Below are positions 55,464 to 64,000 of a stretch of 64,000 nt of DNA, piece by piece. The DNA lies in contig NZ_JAALGD010000007.1 of NCBI RefSeq assembly GCF_011059135.1, forward strand, positions 1 to 64,000. Reading direction: 5' to 3'. This DNA comes from Brevibacillus sp. SYP-B805. GTDB lineage: Bacteria; Bacillota; Bacilli; Brevibacillales; Brevibacillaceae. The translations under genes and the position numbers were made by a program. Under the pieces are notes generated by a model. That model ran no database searches. It saw only the letters and a program-made list of their open reading frames with translations, and was not told where the DNA came from. The first letter of the stretch is position 1, and each line of letters begins with the position of its first letter.

Positions 55464-56195
55464 TTGGGCAATAAAGTTGCGACGATACTGGGTGTGCCGT
55501 TTTCGACACGCGGCTTTCAGGAAACAGTATCCGATCTTGTCAACCGGATGGAAGCGGGACAATTGACGCATGTCGTAACCGCCAATCCGGAAATCGTCAT
55601 GATCGCACAAGAAAAACCTGCTTTTCGAAAGCTTTTGGACCAAGCCTATGTCGTACCGGACGGGATCGGGATCGTGTATGCGGCGAAATGGACAAACCAA
55701 CCGATCACCGAGCGAATTACCGGGGTTGAATTGTTGGAAGCGATGATGGAGCAGGCGGATGCCCGCGGATGGAAGGTGTACCTCCTGGGGGCGTCGCCGG
55801 AAGCGAACCGTCTGGCGGCGGAGCGGCTGCAGGAGCGTTATCCCCGCGCACGGATCGTCGGCCGGCGGGACGGCTATTTCCGCCCGGAGGAAGAACGGGA
55901 GATTGTCAAAGAGATTGGCCGTCTGCGCCCGGACTTGCTGTTTGTCGCGCTGGGAGCGCCGAGGCAGGAGGAATGGATCGCGGCCCATCAAGAGGAACTG
56001 GGCATTCCCCTGATGATGGGAGTGGGCGGCAGCTTTGATGTGATCGCCGGGCTTGTCAAGCGGGCTCCCATGATCTGGCAGCGGCTGCATCTGGAATGGT
56101 TGTACCGGCTGTTGCAGCAGCCGTCCCGATGGAGAAGGCAGTTGGCCATTCCGCTGTTTGTGTGGACCGTCTGGCGGGAAAAATGGAGAGCATGA
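55464..56195 (+). CDS. tagA: WecG/TagA/CpsF family ManNAc transferase
   Basis: TagA adds N-acetylmannosamine from UDP-ManNAc to the lipid-linked GlcNAc made by TagO, forming the linkage unit of wall teichoic acid or related secondary wall polymers. The 243 residues carry HVVTANPEIVMIAQ, VVPDGIGIVYAAKW and LFVALGAPRQEEWI, family hallmarks. The basic, hydrophobic C-terminus would tether it to the membrane. The start is a TTG after AAGGTG. Its donor is made by MnaA at 20168, and tagO follows after 35 nt. Confidence 0.93.
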   Translation: MGNKVATILGVPFSTRGFQETVSDLVNRMEAGQLTHVVTANPEIVMIAQEKPAFRKLLDQAYVVPDGIGIVYAAKWTNQPITERITGVELLEAMMEQADARGWKVYLLGASPEANRLAAERLQERYPRARIVGRRDGYFRPEEEREIVKEIGRLRPDLLFVALGAPRQEEWIAAHQEELGIPLMMGVGGSFDVIAGLVKRAPMIWQRLHLEWLYRLLQQPSRWRRQLAIPLFVWTVWREKWRA

Positions 56196-56230
56196 ATGTT
56201 TTCGTGCCTGAGGAGAGAGGAGAACCTTTC

Positions 56231-57331
56231 ATGTCCAATCTGATCTATGGGCTCGTAACAGCGATGATGATAGCGTTTATTGCAACACCATATGTGAAAA
56301 AGCTTGCCGAAAAGATCGGAGCGGTCGATGCGCCCAACCAGCGCAAGGTGCACACGCGCATCATGCCCCGGTTGGGCGGATTGGCCATCTATATCGGTTA
56401 TGTGGTTTCCTTTTTCCTGTTTGTTCCCTTTACGAGCAAGCCGGAAATGCTGGGGATTTTGATTGGCGGCACCATCATCATGCTGGTGGGGATGCTGGAT
56501 GACAAGATGCAGCTTTCGCCGAAGTGGAAGTTGCTGGGCCAGCTGATCGCCACGGCGGTCGTCGTCATTCCCTTCGGCCTGAAGGTGGGGATCGTCAACC
56601 TCCCCTACAGCGGCTACATTGATTTCACCAGCGGCTGGCTGTTCTGGCTGGCCATTCCGATTACGATGGTCTGGATCGTAGGCGTGACCAACGCCATCAA
56701 CCTGATTGATGGCTTGGACGGCTTGTCGGCGGGGGTATCCGCCATCGCCACCGCAACCATGGCCATCATGGCGATTCAGATGAACGACATGATCGTGGCG
56801 AGCTATTGCTTCGTGCTGCTCGGGGCGATCATCGGGTTCCTGTATTTCAACTTTCATCCGGCAAGCATCTTCATGGGCGATACCGGTTCCCTGTTCCTGG
56901 GCTTCAACCTGGCGGCCCTGTCGATCATGGGCTTCAAGGAAGCGGTGTTCGTCTCCTTTATCATTCCCATCGTGGTGCTGGGCGTGCCGCTGTGGGATAC
57001 CTTCTTTGCGATCGTGCGCCGCATCGTCAACAAGAAGCCGATCTCCAGCCCGGACAAGGGGCACCTGCATCACTGTCTGCTGAAGATGGGTCTTTCCCAT
57101 CGCGCGACGGTGATTACCATCTACTTGATCAGCATCTTCTTCGGGACGATTGCCATCGTCCTGTCGAAGACGAGCGGGTTGTGGACGACCATTATTCTGA
57201 TTGTGGCGCTGCTCTTCATCATTCACATGGCGACCGAAGTGATCGGCCTGGTAAGCCGCCGCCATCGCCCGCTTATCAATGCGTACAGGAAGTTGAAACT
57301 GAAGTATTACGAAACAAGACGCAGTCATTAG
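56231..57331 (+). CDS. tagO: Undecaprenyl-phosphate GlcNAc-1-phosphate transferase
   Basis: The 366-residue polytopic enzyme belongs to the MraY/WecA/TagO family and starts wall polymer synthesis by linking GlcNAc-1-P to undecaprenyl phosphate. The catalytic segments are LVGMLDDKMQLSPKWKL, NAINLIDGLDGLSAG, FMGDTGSLFLGFNLA and the histidine-rich KGHLHHCLL typical of GlcNAc-1-P transferases. The ATG at 56231 follows GAGAGGAG. Together with tagA it forms a two-gene unit ending at a terminator, directly upstream of a large SLH protein. Confidence 0.94.
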   Translation: MSNLIYGLVTAMMIAFIATPYVKKLAEKIGAVDAPNQRKVHTRIMPRLGGLAIYIGYVVSFFLFVPFTSKPEMLGILIGGTIIMLVGMLDDKMQLSPKWKLLGQLIATAVVVIPFGLKVGIVNLPYSGYIDFTSGWLFWLAIPITMVWIVGVTNAINLIDGLDGLSAGVSAIATATMAIMAIQMNDMIVASYCFVLLGAIIGFLYFNFHPASIFMGDTGSLFLGFNLAALSIMGFKEAVFVSFIIPIVVLGVPLWDTFFAIVRRIVNKKPISSPDKGHLHHCLLKMGLSHRATVITIYLISIFFGTIAIVLSKTSGLWTTIILIVALLFIIHMATEVIGLVSRRHRPLINAYRKLKLKYYETRRSH

Positions 57332-57335
57332 TAGC

Positions 57336-57375
57336 AACCCTCCGGTTAAAAGGAAACCGGGGGGTTCTTTTTTCC
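57336..57375 (+). terminator. Rho-independent terminator after tagO
   Basis: AACCCTCCGGTT at 57336-57347 pairs with AAACCGGGGGGTT at 57354-57366 (one T-G pair), then CTTTTTT. Confidence 0.92.
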
Positions 57376-57480
57376 CCCTTTTCGGAGGATTCCCCTCAAC
57401 TTCCGTTCAGTATCTACCGATAACATAAAAGGGGCGTTTAACCGAAAGTTTCAGACATATTTTTAGGAGAGGTGAAATCA

Positions 57481-60400
57481 GTGCCTAGAAACATTTTCCG
57501 CAAGATGTCCTGGATCCCAGCTGTTCTTTCTTTCTTGCTGCTGGTAACAACATTGCTGCCGCTTGGTACGGGTGTTGTTCATGCTGCAGGTGGGATTTCA
57601 CTGATTGGCATCAGCAGTTCGACGACTGCGACCAACCCGTATATCTATTATTCATCTACTATTACGATACAGGGTACCTATGGCCTGGATATCAACGGAG
57701 ACGATCTCCGCTATCGCGTAACAACGTTAAGCGGTTCACAGCCGAATGATACCAGCAGCATAAAGCCTGCTCTTGATGCCGGTACCCGGACGTTTACCTT
57801 CCGGGATATTCAGCTTATCCCCGGGGTAAACAAAATTTCTTTTTACGAAAAGAACGGAGACACAACAACGGATCTGCTCAGTGTTTACGTGCAGTACAAC
57901 AATACTCCCCTGTTCTCGGATCTGAAGCTGAACTCCGTTTTCCTGGAGTCAGATCCGACGATTGTGGAGGTTACCTCGTCGCGCAATCTTACTCTGGCTC
58001 TTTCCGGAAAAGCGGCAAATGCGGACAACGTCATCGTGACAAACAACACGACCGGCAAAACCTTCAGCGATGACGTGAACGTGTCCGGCAGTTTTTCCGT
58101 TGATCTGGAAACCCAGATCGGGTTGAACCAGTTAGACATTCATGCCTACAGCCAGAACAAGGAAGTAGCCTTGCTCAAGCGCAATGTGCTGGTCGTCCCG
58201 AAAAGCAGCACGCAGGGTGCTTCGGATCAGTTTTATGATGTAACGATTACAGAAAAGACAGGTGGTTCTTCTGAACCGGTTACAAACATCGACAAAATCC
58301 CGCCGGCCTCGATAGATTTGATTGAGACTTCTTCCGCCGATAAAGATTTTGAGCTTAACGGTAAGCTGCTGATCAAGGTGCAGCCCGGGGCTACGATTCT
58401 TGATTCAGATGTTAAGGATACAACAACTCCTGATGCTCCTGCAGTAAATCCTGTTAACAGCGACGACACAAAAGTAACAGGTATCGCAGAAGCCGGTTCT
58501 GCCGTTACGGTTTATAAAGGATCGATTGCGCCGTCCAACCAGCTAGGAGCAACTACTCCCGCGCAAAATGATGGCAAATATTCTGTAACAATCCCCAAAC
58601 AACCGGTCGGAACCACTCTCCTGGTAACGGCGAAGGATGCTGCCGGGAACGTCAGTGCTGCTTCTGCGGTAACCGTCACTGCCGGTCCTGACAAAACACC
58701 TCCGTCTATTCTGAATGTGACCACTCCTATTACGGACACCGCCACGACGGTCACCGGTGCAACAGACCCGTTCGCTACAGTGACTGTTAAAAGAGGGGCT
58801 ACCGTGCTTGGTTCTGCAGTTGCGGCTGCAAATGGCGTCTTTTCGGTAACAATTCCGCCGCAGGCAGTAGGAACAGCGATTTCGGTAACAGCATCCGATG
58901 CTGCCGGGAATGTAACACCGGCCACGGCTGTTATTATTACAGGAACGGGAAGTGACACAACCGCACCTGACGCACCTACAGTAAATGCTGTTGACAGTGA
59001 CGACACCGTAGTTAAAGGTACGGCAGAAGCTGGAACTACCGTTACTGTTTATAAAGGATCGATCGCGCCGGGCAATGTGCTGGGAACAACCGCTATCGCG
59101 CAAGCTGATGGCAGCTATACGGTAAATATCGGCGCTGCTCAATCAGCCGGAACCACTCTGATTGTAACGGCGAAGGATGCTGCAAACGAAAGTTCAGGAA
59201 CGAATGTGATCGTTGGTGTCGCGGTACCGTCAGACACAACTGCTCCTTCCGCTCCGACAGTGCCCGCTCCTTTTTACAATGATCAAACTACAATAACAGG
59301 TACGGCAGAAGTTGGGGCCACGGTTACCGTCAGAAGAGGAGCCACCGTGCTGGGAACGGCAATAGCAGACGGAGCAACCAACTATACGGTTACGATTCCT
59401 CCGCAAAGTGTAGGTACCAAGCTTTCGGTAACAGCAACCGATGCTGCTGGAAATGTAAGCAATGGTGCGACTGTTGATGTAAAATCGAGAGATTCCTTTA
59501 CCGTCACGCTGGACAGGCTGGATGATTCAATGGCAGCGGATGTATTACCAACGAGTGTAACCGTTAAGCCAATTGCCAACAGTGCAATCCCATCCGATTA
59601 CAAGCTGTACAGCGTGAAAGCAACCGTAGATGACGCTGATCCTAATCTCAACTCTGGTGGAAGGTATGCAATCGTTGTCAAGTATGCGACGCAAACACTA
59701 AATACGTCAACGATGACAAGCATCGTAACGACATCAACTGTAGCCAACTACAGCTACCAATTTGTCTATAAAAAATCAAATGATCCGCGCTTTGGAGCGG
59801 TGACGGATGTTTCCAGCCCGACAGCTGCGCTGCCCATTAAGACAGACGGAAGTACCAATATTGTGAGCGTCCTGCCGGCCAAGGTAGCAATTGAAACGTT
59901 CAATATGACCTCGATTCCAGCCGATTACGAGGTTTACTACAACAACAGCCTGATCCCTTTAAAGAAGGGTACAGACTATAATTTAACATTGACAGATGAC
60001 GAAACAGTTAACGTGAACTTGGATGCGGACTCAACCGCAGATTCGGTTGCACTGATTGAATTCCTCAAACTGCCGACTAACGAGACAACCGTAAAAGTAC
60101 AATTTACAAATCTTACAGCTGATGGAGGAACGACGAATAATCCAGCTAACGACAAAGAGATCTCCTTTAAACTAAAGCCACAGGTGGCCCCATCGCTGCT
60201 GTTTTACTACACCTCGGCAGGGCAGGAGAAGGTAATCGACAGCACGTTGGAAATTACCGACCCGAATGTGTCTAATCTGGTTATAGACAATAACAAGTTT
60301 AAAGGAAAGATTTACAACTACAAGCTGACGTCCTCCAACATGAAGGTGACGTTGAATGGCAGTTCGGTCAACTACACGCTTGCTGCCGATTCGGATCCAA

Positions 60401-62691
60401 AAGACAACATTGTACCGTTTGAAATTGACAAGTCCCAGTTTATGACCGGCAGCGCCTGGAACTTCAAACAGGGCAACAACACATTGCTCTTCGAACTTAC
60501 GGATGACCCCAATGTGAAGTTCACCTACAGCATCATCTATAACACCGAGAAAACGCCGAAGATTCAGGATGTGAAACTGAAGGTTGTCCAGGGAAATGAC
60601 GATGTCGAGCTGACAAAGTCATCCTCCGATACCGCTTATCAGACATCTGCCCTGTTCCTGAGCGAGTTTTCGTTTAACGTTGCCAATGTAGATCCAGGAG
60701 CAACCGTAACTGTGAGGAAGGACGGCAATGTCATCGCGAAGTACTCGCTTACCGACGCATCCGGTGACTGGGATTTCCTGAGCAACGATTCCGACTACAA
60801 GAAAGCGCGCGACGAAGCCATTAAAGGCAATACTTCTGACTTGGGCCCGATATTTGACAACAGCACCTTCTCCGAAGCGAAGAATATCACGAACAAGTTC
60901 AGCTTCACCGCAGATATGGATTCAAAAGAATACGGGGAAGAGCTGGTTGGGGAACTGGATCAGGACATGGGGCTGAAAAGCGAAGAACTGGAAAACAGGT
61001 TGAAGCTGTTCCCCCTGACGCTTGCAAAAGGCGGAACGACCAGCTATGAAATTGAAATCGTGCAAGGTTCCGTCGCAACCCGGCAAACGATCAGCATTGC
61101 ACAGACCACGCAGGCATGGACCGTCATTTCACCGAAGAAACAGGACGGAGCTCCTTATATCATGGTGAACACCAACTCGGTTCCGATTAAAATTTTTGCC
61201 GAAAAAGCAACGAAGGTGATGTTTGGAAAAACTGAGGCGGTTGCGTATAACACCACCGATCCCGACTTCAAGTACGACGAAGATACGGGTAAGCTGGTGC
61301 CGGAAACCTATTATGTATTTGAAGCAAATGTCGCTCTGAAACCTGGCTTGAACAAAATCAAATTTACGGTGGTATTTGGATCGAACAGCTATAATGACGA
61401 GATCCAGATCTACAATGCCAACTCGGCAGTAAGCGGTGCGGAGAGCAGGGACATTCTGGGCAAGAAGGTTTCGTTCAGCGTGTTTGAAAAGGCATTTGAG
61501 CTGAAGTTCCCGTCCGGAACGGTACTGCTGGCGCCCTCAAACAATCGGGCAGGTTCGGAAATTAACCCCCCTGCGACAGACATTTTTACGGACGTTCCGT
61601 TGTATTTCGGAATTGCAGACCGTACAAACGGGCGCGTTACATTGGATGACGATGAGCTGAAAGACGATATGGAAGATATCCTGAGAATCTCATCGGAGTT
61701 TAACTACGCCAGCCCGCTATATTATGTAGATGCAGGCAATTCAAAGCCAGGCAGTGGGGAGGGTGACGAAGATCGTCAGCCGGGCGGCCGTGACCCGTAT
61801 TTTGATGGGACTGTGAACAATGTAAGGATGGAACCATTCATCAAGCGCTGGAGAGACAACCTGGTTCCAAGCAAACCCGGAACGGTAACGATTAAATATG
61901 ATCCTTCCATCGTCAATGCCGCCAACAATATTCTTACTGTTTTCTACAATAACGGCGATGAATGGACCAATATTGGCGGTGTGGTCAACACATCCAAAAA
62001 GACGATAACGGTTCCGTTCAAGGGCTTTGGTTATTACATGGTAATGAAGCAGCGTGAAACATTCTCGGATGTCATCAACCATCCATTTGCCCGTGACGCT
62101 ATCGAAACGTTGTATGCCAAGGGAATAATGAACGATGCGCCAGGCGACGGCTTTGGAAGCGAATTGAAAATCAGTCGCGGTGAATTTGCGACGATGATTG
62201 TCAAGGCGCTTGATTTACCGATCAATGCCGGGCCATATAATGACAGCAATGAAAAGGATCCTGTTGAACCTACCTTTACGGATGTCCGTCCCAGCGATGA
62301 TGACTGGGATTATCAGTACAAATATATTGAAACAGCCGCTCGTGCGGGCATTATTCGGGGAAAAGAAACACGTGCGTTCTTCCCGGATGATCCGCTGACA
62401 CGGGAAGAAGCTGCGATCATCATCGCGCGTGCACTCAACCTCAAGTTGAGCACTCCGGAGGCAGCGCAATTGGCATTAGGCAAGCTGTACACTGACGCTC
62501 AGCTTACGGGATATTATGCGGCTTCTTCTGTGCTTGCGGTGAGCAAAGCGAAAATCATGAACGGGGAAGCGAATGATCCAACAGCCAAGAAGCCGACCTA
62601 TCGTTTTAATCCAAAAGGCGACCTGACCCGCGCCGAAATGGCTGTCATTACGATAAGGATTATGCAGCAGCTCAAAAAACTTCCGAAGTAA
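57481..62691 (+). CDS. Large S-layer-type protein with Ig-like repeats and three SLH motifs
   Basis: The 1736-residue product has a signal peptide ending VVHA near residue 35. Four tandem Ig-like modules (about 314-670, each closing with VTAKDAAGNV or a variant) follow, then a long central region without recognised motifs. Three SLH motifs end the protein (about 1524-1736, from TFSDVINHPFARDAIETLYA). Cysteine is absent, usual for S-layer proteins. It would be secreted and bound non-covalently to the secondary wall polymer whose early steps are encoded by tagA-tagO just upstream. I chose the GTG at 57481 behind GGAGAGGTG; the GTG at 57472 overlaps that site. GC is lower than in the housekeeping genes. 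Confidence 0.9.
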   Translation: MPRNIFRKMSWIPAVLSFLLLVTTLLPLGTGVVHAAGGISLIGISSSTTATNPYIYYSSTITIQGTYGLDINGDDLRYRVTTLSGSQPNDTSSIKPALDAGTRTFTFRDIQLIPGVNKISFYEKNGDTTTDLLSVYVQYNNTPLFSDLKLNSVFLESDPTIVEVTSSRNLTLALSGKAANADNVIVTNNTTGKTFSDDVNVSGSFSVDLETQIGLNQLDIHAYSQNKEVALLKRNVLVVPKSSTQGASDQFYDVTITEKTGGSSEPVTNIDKIPPASIDLIETSSADKDFELNGKLLIKVQPGATILDSDVKDTTTPDAPAVNPVNSDDTKVTGIAEAGSAVTVYKGSIAPSNQLGATTPAQNDGKYSVTIPKQPVGTTLLVTAKDAAGNVSAASAVTVTAGPDKTPPSILNVTTPITDTATTVTGATDPFATVTVKRGATVLGSAVAAANGVFSVTIPPQAVGTAISVTASDAAGNVTPATAVIITGTGSDTTAPDAPTVNAVDSDDTVVKGTAEAGTTVTVYKGSIAPGNVLGTTAIAQADGSYTVNIGAAQSAGTTLIVTAKDAANESSGTNVIVGVAVPSDTTAPSAPTVPAPFYNDQTTITGTAEVGATVTVRRGATVLGTAIADGATNYTVTIPPQSVGTKLSVTATDAAGNVSNGATVDVKSRDSFTVTLDRLDDSMAADVLPTSVTVKPIANSAIPSDYKLYSVKATVDDADPNLNSGGRYAIVVKYATQTLNTSTMTSIVTTSTVANYSYQFVYKKSNDPRFGAVTDVSSPTAALPIKTDGSTNIVSVLPAKVAIETFNMTSIPADYEVYYNNSLIPLKKGTDYNLTLTDDETVNVNLDADSTADSVALIEFLKLPTNETTVKVQFTNLTADGGTTNNPANDKEISFKLKPQVAPSLLFYYTSAGQEKVIDSTLEITDPNVSNLVIDNNKFKGKIYNYKLTSSNMKVTLNGSSVNYTLAADSDPKDNIVPFEIDKSQFMTGSAWNFKQGNNTLLFELTDDPNVKFTYSIIYNTEKTPKIQDVKLKVVQGNDDVELTKSSSDTAYQTSALFLSEFSFNVANVDPGATVTVRKDGNVIAKYSLTDASGDWDFLSNDSDYKKARDEAIKGNTSDLGPIFDNSTFSEAKNITNKFSFTADMDSKEYGEELVGELDQDMGLKSEELENRLKLFPLTLAKGGTTSYEIEIVQGSVATRQTISIAQTTQAWTVISPKKQDGAPYIMVNTNSVPIKIFAEKATKVMFGKTEAVAYNTTDPDFKYDEDTGKLVPETYYVFEANVALKPGLNKIKFTVVFGSNSYNDEIQIYNANSAVSGAESRDILGKKVSFSVFEKAFELKFPSGTVLLAPSNNRAGSEINPPATDIFTDVPLYFGIADRTNGRVTLDDDELKDDMEDILRISSEFNYASPLYYVDAGNSKPGSGEGDEDRQPGGRDPYFDGTVNNVRMEPFIKRWRDNLVPSKPGTVTIKYDPSIVNAANNILTVFYNNGDEWTNIGGVVNTSKKTITVPFKGFGYYMVMKQRETFSDVINHPFARDAIETLYAKGIMNDAPGDGFGSELKISRGEFATMIVKALDLPINAGPYNDSNEKDPVEPTFTDVRPSDDDWDYQYKYIETAARAGIIRGKETRAFFPDDPLTREEAAIIIARALNLKLSTPEAAQLALGKLYTDAQLTGYYAASSVLAVSKAKIMNGEANDPTAKKPTYRFNPKGDLTRAEMAVITIRIMQQLKKLPK

Positions 62692-62705
62692 TAACCGCCC
62701 AAAAC

Positions 62706-62746
62706 AAAAGAAGCTGGAGAGATCAATCCTCTCCAGCTTCTTTTTT
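62706..62746. terminator. Bidirectional terminator between the SLH gene and the coiled-coil gene
   Basis: GAAGCTGGAGAG at 62710-62721 pairs perfectly with CTCTCCAGCTTC at 62729-62740. T-run on the right and A-run on the left serve both convergent genes; the minus-strand stop codon (62723-62725) lies in the loop. Confidence 0.95.
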
Positions 62747-63319
62747 CATCTCCGCTCGAAAGAGCCCGGAATGCTCCTTTAAAATAAACAGATCCCGTTC
62801 ATGGAGTGAAACCTTCCGTTCCAGAAAGTCAACGCGTTTCCACGTGAACTCGCCCATCTCCTTCAATTCGGCCAGCTCCGCTTCGATCCGGTCGAACCGC
62901 TGCTCCATGCGTTCGTTCATCTCATGGAGCAGCGTATTCTGCTGCCCTAGCATGGTGACCAGCTGCGTGTACATCGCTTCCAGACTATTCAACTTCTGCG
63001 CGTGGACGTCAATTTGCTTCTCATGCCTGTCGAGTTTCTCGTTAATCTGAGCAAATTGCTTCTCATGCCTGTCGAGCTTCTCGTTGATCAGTGTAAACTG
63101 CTTATCATGCTGATCCAACCTCTCCTCAACCCGGTCAAGTCTCGCTTCGACACGATCTAACCTCTCCTCAACCCGGTCAAGTCTCGCTTCGACACGATCT
63201 AACCTCTCCTCAACCCGATCGAGTCTCGCCTCGACACGATCCAGCCTCTCCTCAATCCTGTCCAACCGCAATACAACCTGCTCCAATAAACCAAACACAT
63301 CATCAAGAGTCTTCCCCAC
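62723..63319 (-). CDS. Coiled-coil protein with 14-residue repeats
   Basis: The 198-residue product is nearly all heptad repeat. The alternating units LDRVEERLDRVEAR run from about residue 20 to 68, then LDRHEKQ-type units, then a glutamine- and glutamate-rich helix and a short C-terminal part. There is no signal peptide or membrane segment, so it is probably a cytosolic rod. The start is GTG (63319-63317) with AGGAGG upstream. The encoding DNA contains 42-bp tandem repeats. I do not recognise a function; similar proteins are common but uncharacterised in Bacilli. Confidence 0.75.
   Translation of the reverse strand: MGKTLDDVFGLLEQVVLRLDRIEERLDRVEARLDRVEERLDRVEARLDRVEERLDRVEARLDRVEERLDQHDKQFTLINEKLDRHEKQFAQINEKLDRHEKQIDVHAQKLNSLEAMYTQLVTMLGQQNTLLHEMNERMEQRFDRIEAELAELKEMGEFTWKRVDFLERKVSLHERDLFILKEHSGLFRAEMKKEAGED
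63122..63260. repeat. 42-bp tandem repeats within the coiled-coil gene
   Basis: Alternating 21-bp blocks such as CTCAACCCGGTCAAGTCTCG and CTTCGACACGATCTAACCTC recur with a 42-bp period (14 codons) over about 140 bp. Two consecutive periods are identical, indicating recent expansion. Confidence 0.8.
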
Positions 63320-63402
63320 GCGCCAGCCTCCTCCTGATCATGAATTACCCATACCATAATCGTATCGAAGGACAACCCACCCCTCAAGTTAAGTTTTCTG
63401 TT

Positions 63403-64000
63403 CTACCCCTCATCGCCAACAGCCTCAATCGGCACCTCCACATACTTCCTCTCCCCGCGCACGATCTCGGCCTGGCCGTTGGTCAAATCCACCATTCCGG
63501 CGACAAACGCTTCCTCCTCTCCGGCGGGAATCAGCACATGCACGGTCACCTTGTCGGTAAACACGGTATCCACGACTCGCTGCCTTCCGATCCGCAGTTC
63601 ATTCTCCACCTTGCCCCACCAGGTGTAATCCACGCTCACCGCGATCGCCTGATGCAAAACGTGCGCGACGATCCCGGCTGCCTTCAGCGCCGCCACGGTT
63701 CCGGCCGTATACGCCCGGACCAGCCCGCCTGCCCCCAGCTTGATCCCCCCGAAATAACGGGTGACCACCACAGCCGTATCCTTACACCCGTTCTTTTTGA
63801 TGCACTCCAGAATCGGCTTCCCCGCCGTTCCGCTCGGTTCCCCGTCATCGCTGGAACGCTGGATTTGGTCATGTTCCCCGATCACAAAGGCGGAACAGTT
63901 ATGGGTAGCATCCCAATGCTTCTTTTTGATGGCTGCAATGAAAGCGGCAGCCTCTTCTTCCGTAGTCACCCGCTGCGCATATCCAATGAAACGGGAGCGC
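63403..64000 (-). CDS. YigZ/IMPACT family protein, 5' part beyond window
   Basis: The visible 199 codons start inside the gene at the right edge. In frame they read SRFIGYAQRVTTEEEAAAFI and continue through HWDATHNCSAFVIG, SDDGEPSGTAGKPIL and VVVTRYFGGIKLGAGGLVRA. These are signatures of the YigZ (UPF0029, IMPACT N-terminal) family, with a C-terminal DUF1949-type ferredoxin-like domain. Relatives of IMPACT affect translation or the ribosome, but the bacterial role is not settled. Only about 20 N-terminal residues seem to be missing. An apparent GTG start at 63969 is internal. Confidence 0.88.
   Translation of the reverse strand, partial: RSRFIGYAQRVTTEEEAAAFIAAIKKKHWDATHNCSAFVIGEHDQIQRSSDDGEPSGTAGKPILECIKKNGCKDTAVVVTRYFGGIKLGAGGLVRAYTAGTVAALKAAGIVAHVLHQAIAVSVDYTWWGKVENELRIGRQRVVDTVFTDKVTVHVLIPAGEEEAFVAGMVDLTNGQAEIVRGERKYVEVPIEAVGDEG

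Overview
The window reads as chromosomal core DNA of an aerobic, flagellated, endospore-forming Bacillota. It has moderate-to-high GC and many GTG and TTG starts behind strong AGGAGG-type ribosome binding sites. Sporulation genes (spo0F, spoIIR, spoIID, spoIIQ, spoIIID), a radA-independent Bacillus-like order (spo0F-fba-transaldolase-murA-glpX-rho-rpmE-tdk-prfA-prmC-spoIIR-ywlC-mntP-ywlE-rpiB-ywlG-glyA-upp-mnaA-atp), nuo genes directly after the atp operon, and S-layer-homology (SLH) proteins suggest a member of the Alicyclobacillaceae/Paenibacillaceae side of the Bacilli. The family is an inference from gene order, not a match. No rRNA, tRNA or CRISPR array was seen.

Layout. 1-256: a possible transposon (IS200/IS605) tail abutting a minus-strand Amj flippase gene. 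1.2-10.3 kb: spo0F, sugar-phosphate enzymes, murA paralog 1, glpX, rho, a LysM/M23 peptidase, a radical SAM protein, rpmE, tdk. 10.4-21.3 kb: a YhcN-type lipoprotein, prfA-prmC, a DinB-like gene, spoIIR, then ywlC (with a cluster of DnaA-box-like sites), mntP, ywlE, rpiB, ywlG, glyA, upp and mnaA. 21.7-26.2 kb: a surface phosphodiester glycosidase with SLH anchors and a thiolase. 26.3-33.6 kb: the complete F1Fo ATP synthase operon preceded by atpZ and atpI. 33.7-34.5 kb: an unrecognised 246-residue protein. 34.9-45.5 kb: an 11-gene complex I operon (nuoABCDHIJKLMN, no nuoEFG). 45.5-54.0 kb: ywzB-like, ywmB, murA paralog 2, spoIID, spoIIQ, spoIIID, mbl, flhO, flhP and an EpuA-like membrane protein. 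54.2-64 kb: a CDP-alcohol phosphatidyltransferase, fabZ, tagA, tagO, a 1736-residue SLH/Ig-like protein, a coiled-coil protein and a partial yigZ.

The genes connect in a few themes. Envelope synthesis is served by two MurA enzymes, Amj, MnaA, TagA, TagO, Mbl and a phosphatidyltransferase, and the resulting wall polymer would hold the two SLH proteins. The proton-motive chain is served by complex I and ATP synthase. Sporulation genes carry recognisable sigma-H, sigma-F and sigma-E promoter candidates.

The most unusual content is non-coding. A 249-bp multi-stem element occurs twice (21360-21608 and 34532-34780), each copy bracketed by two versions of the local terminator hairpin. A second element of about 110 bp with 10-bp terminal inverted repeats occurs twice around spoIID-spoIIQ (48149-48257 and 50291-50402). 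There are further small palindromic repeats near ywlE and murA, DnaA-box-like sites at ywlC, and a long Ala/Lys repeat inside nuoC.
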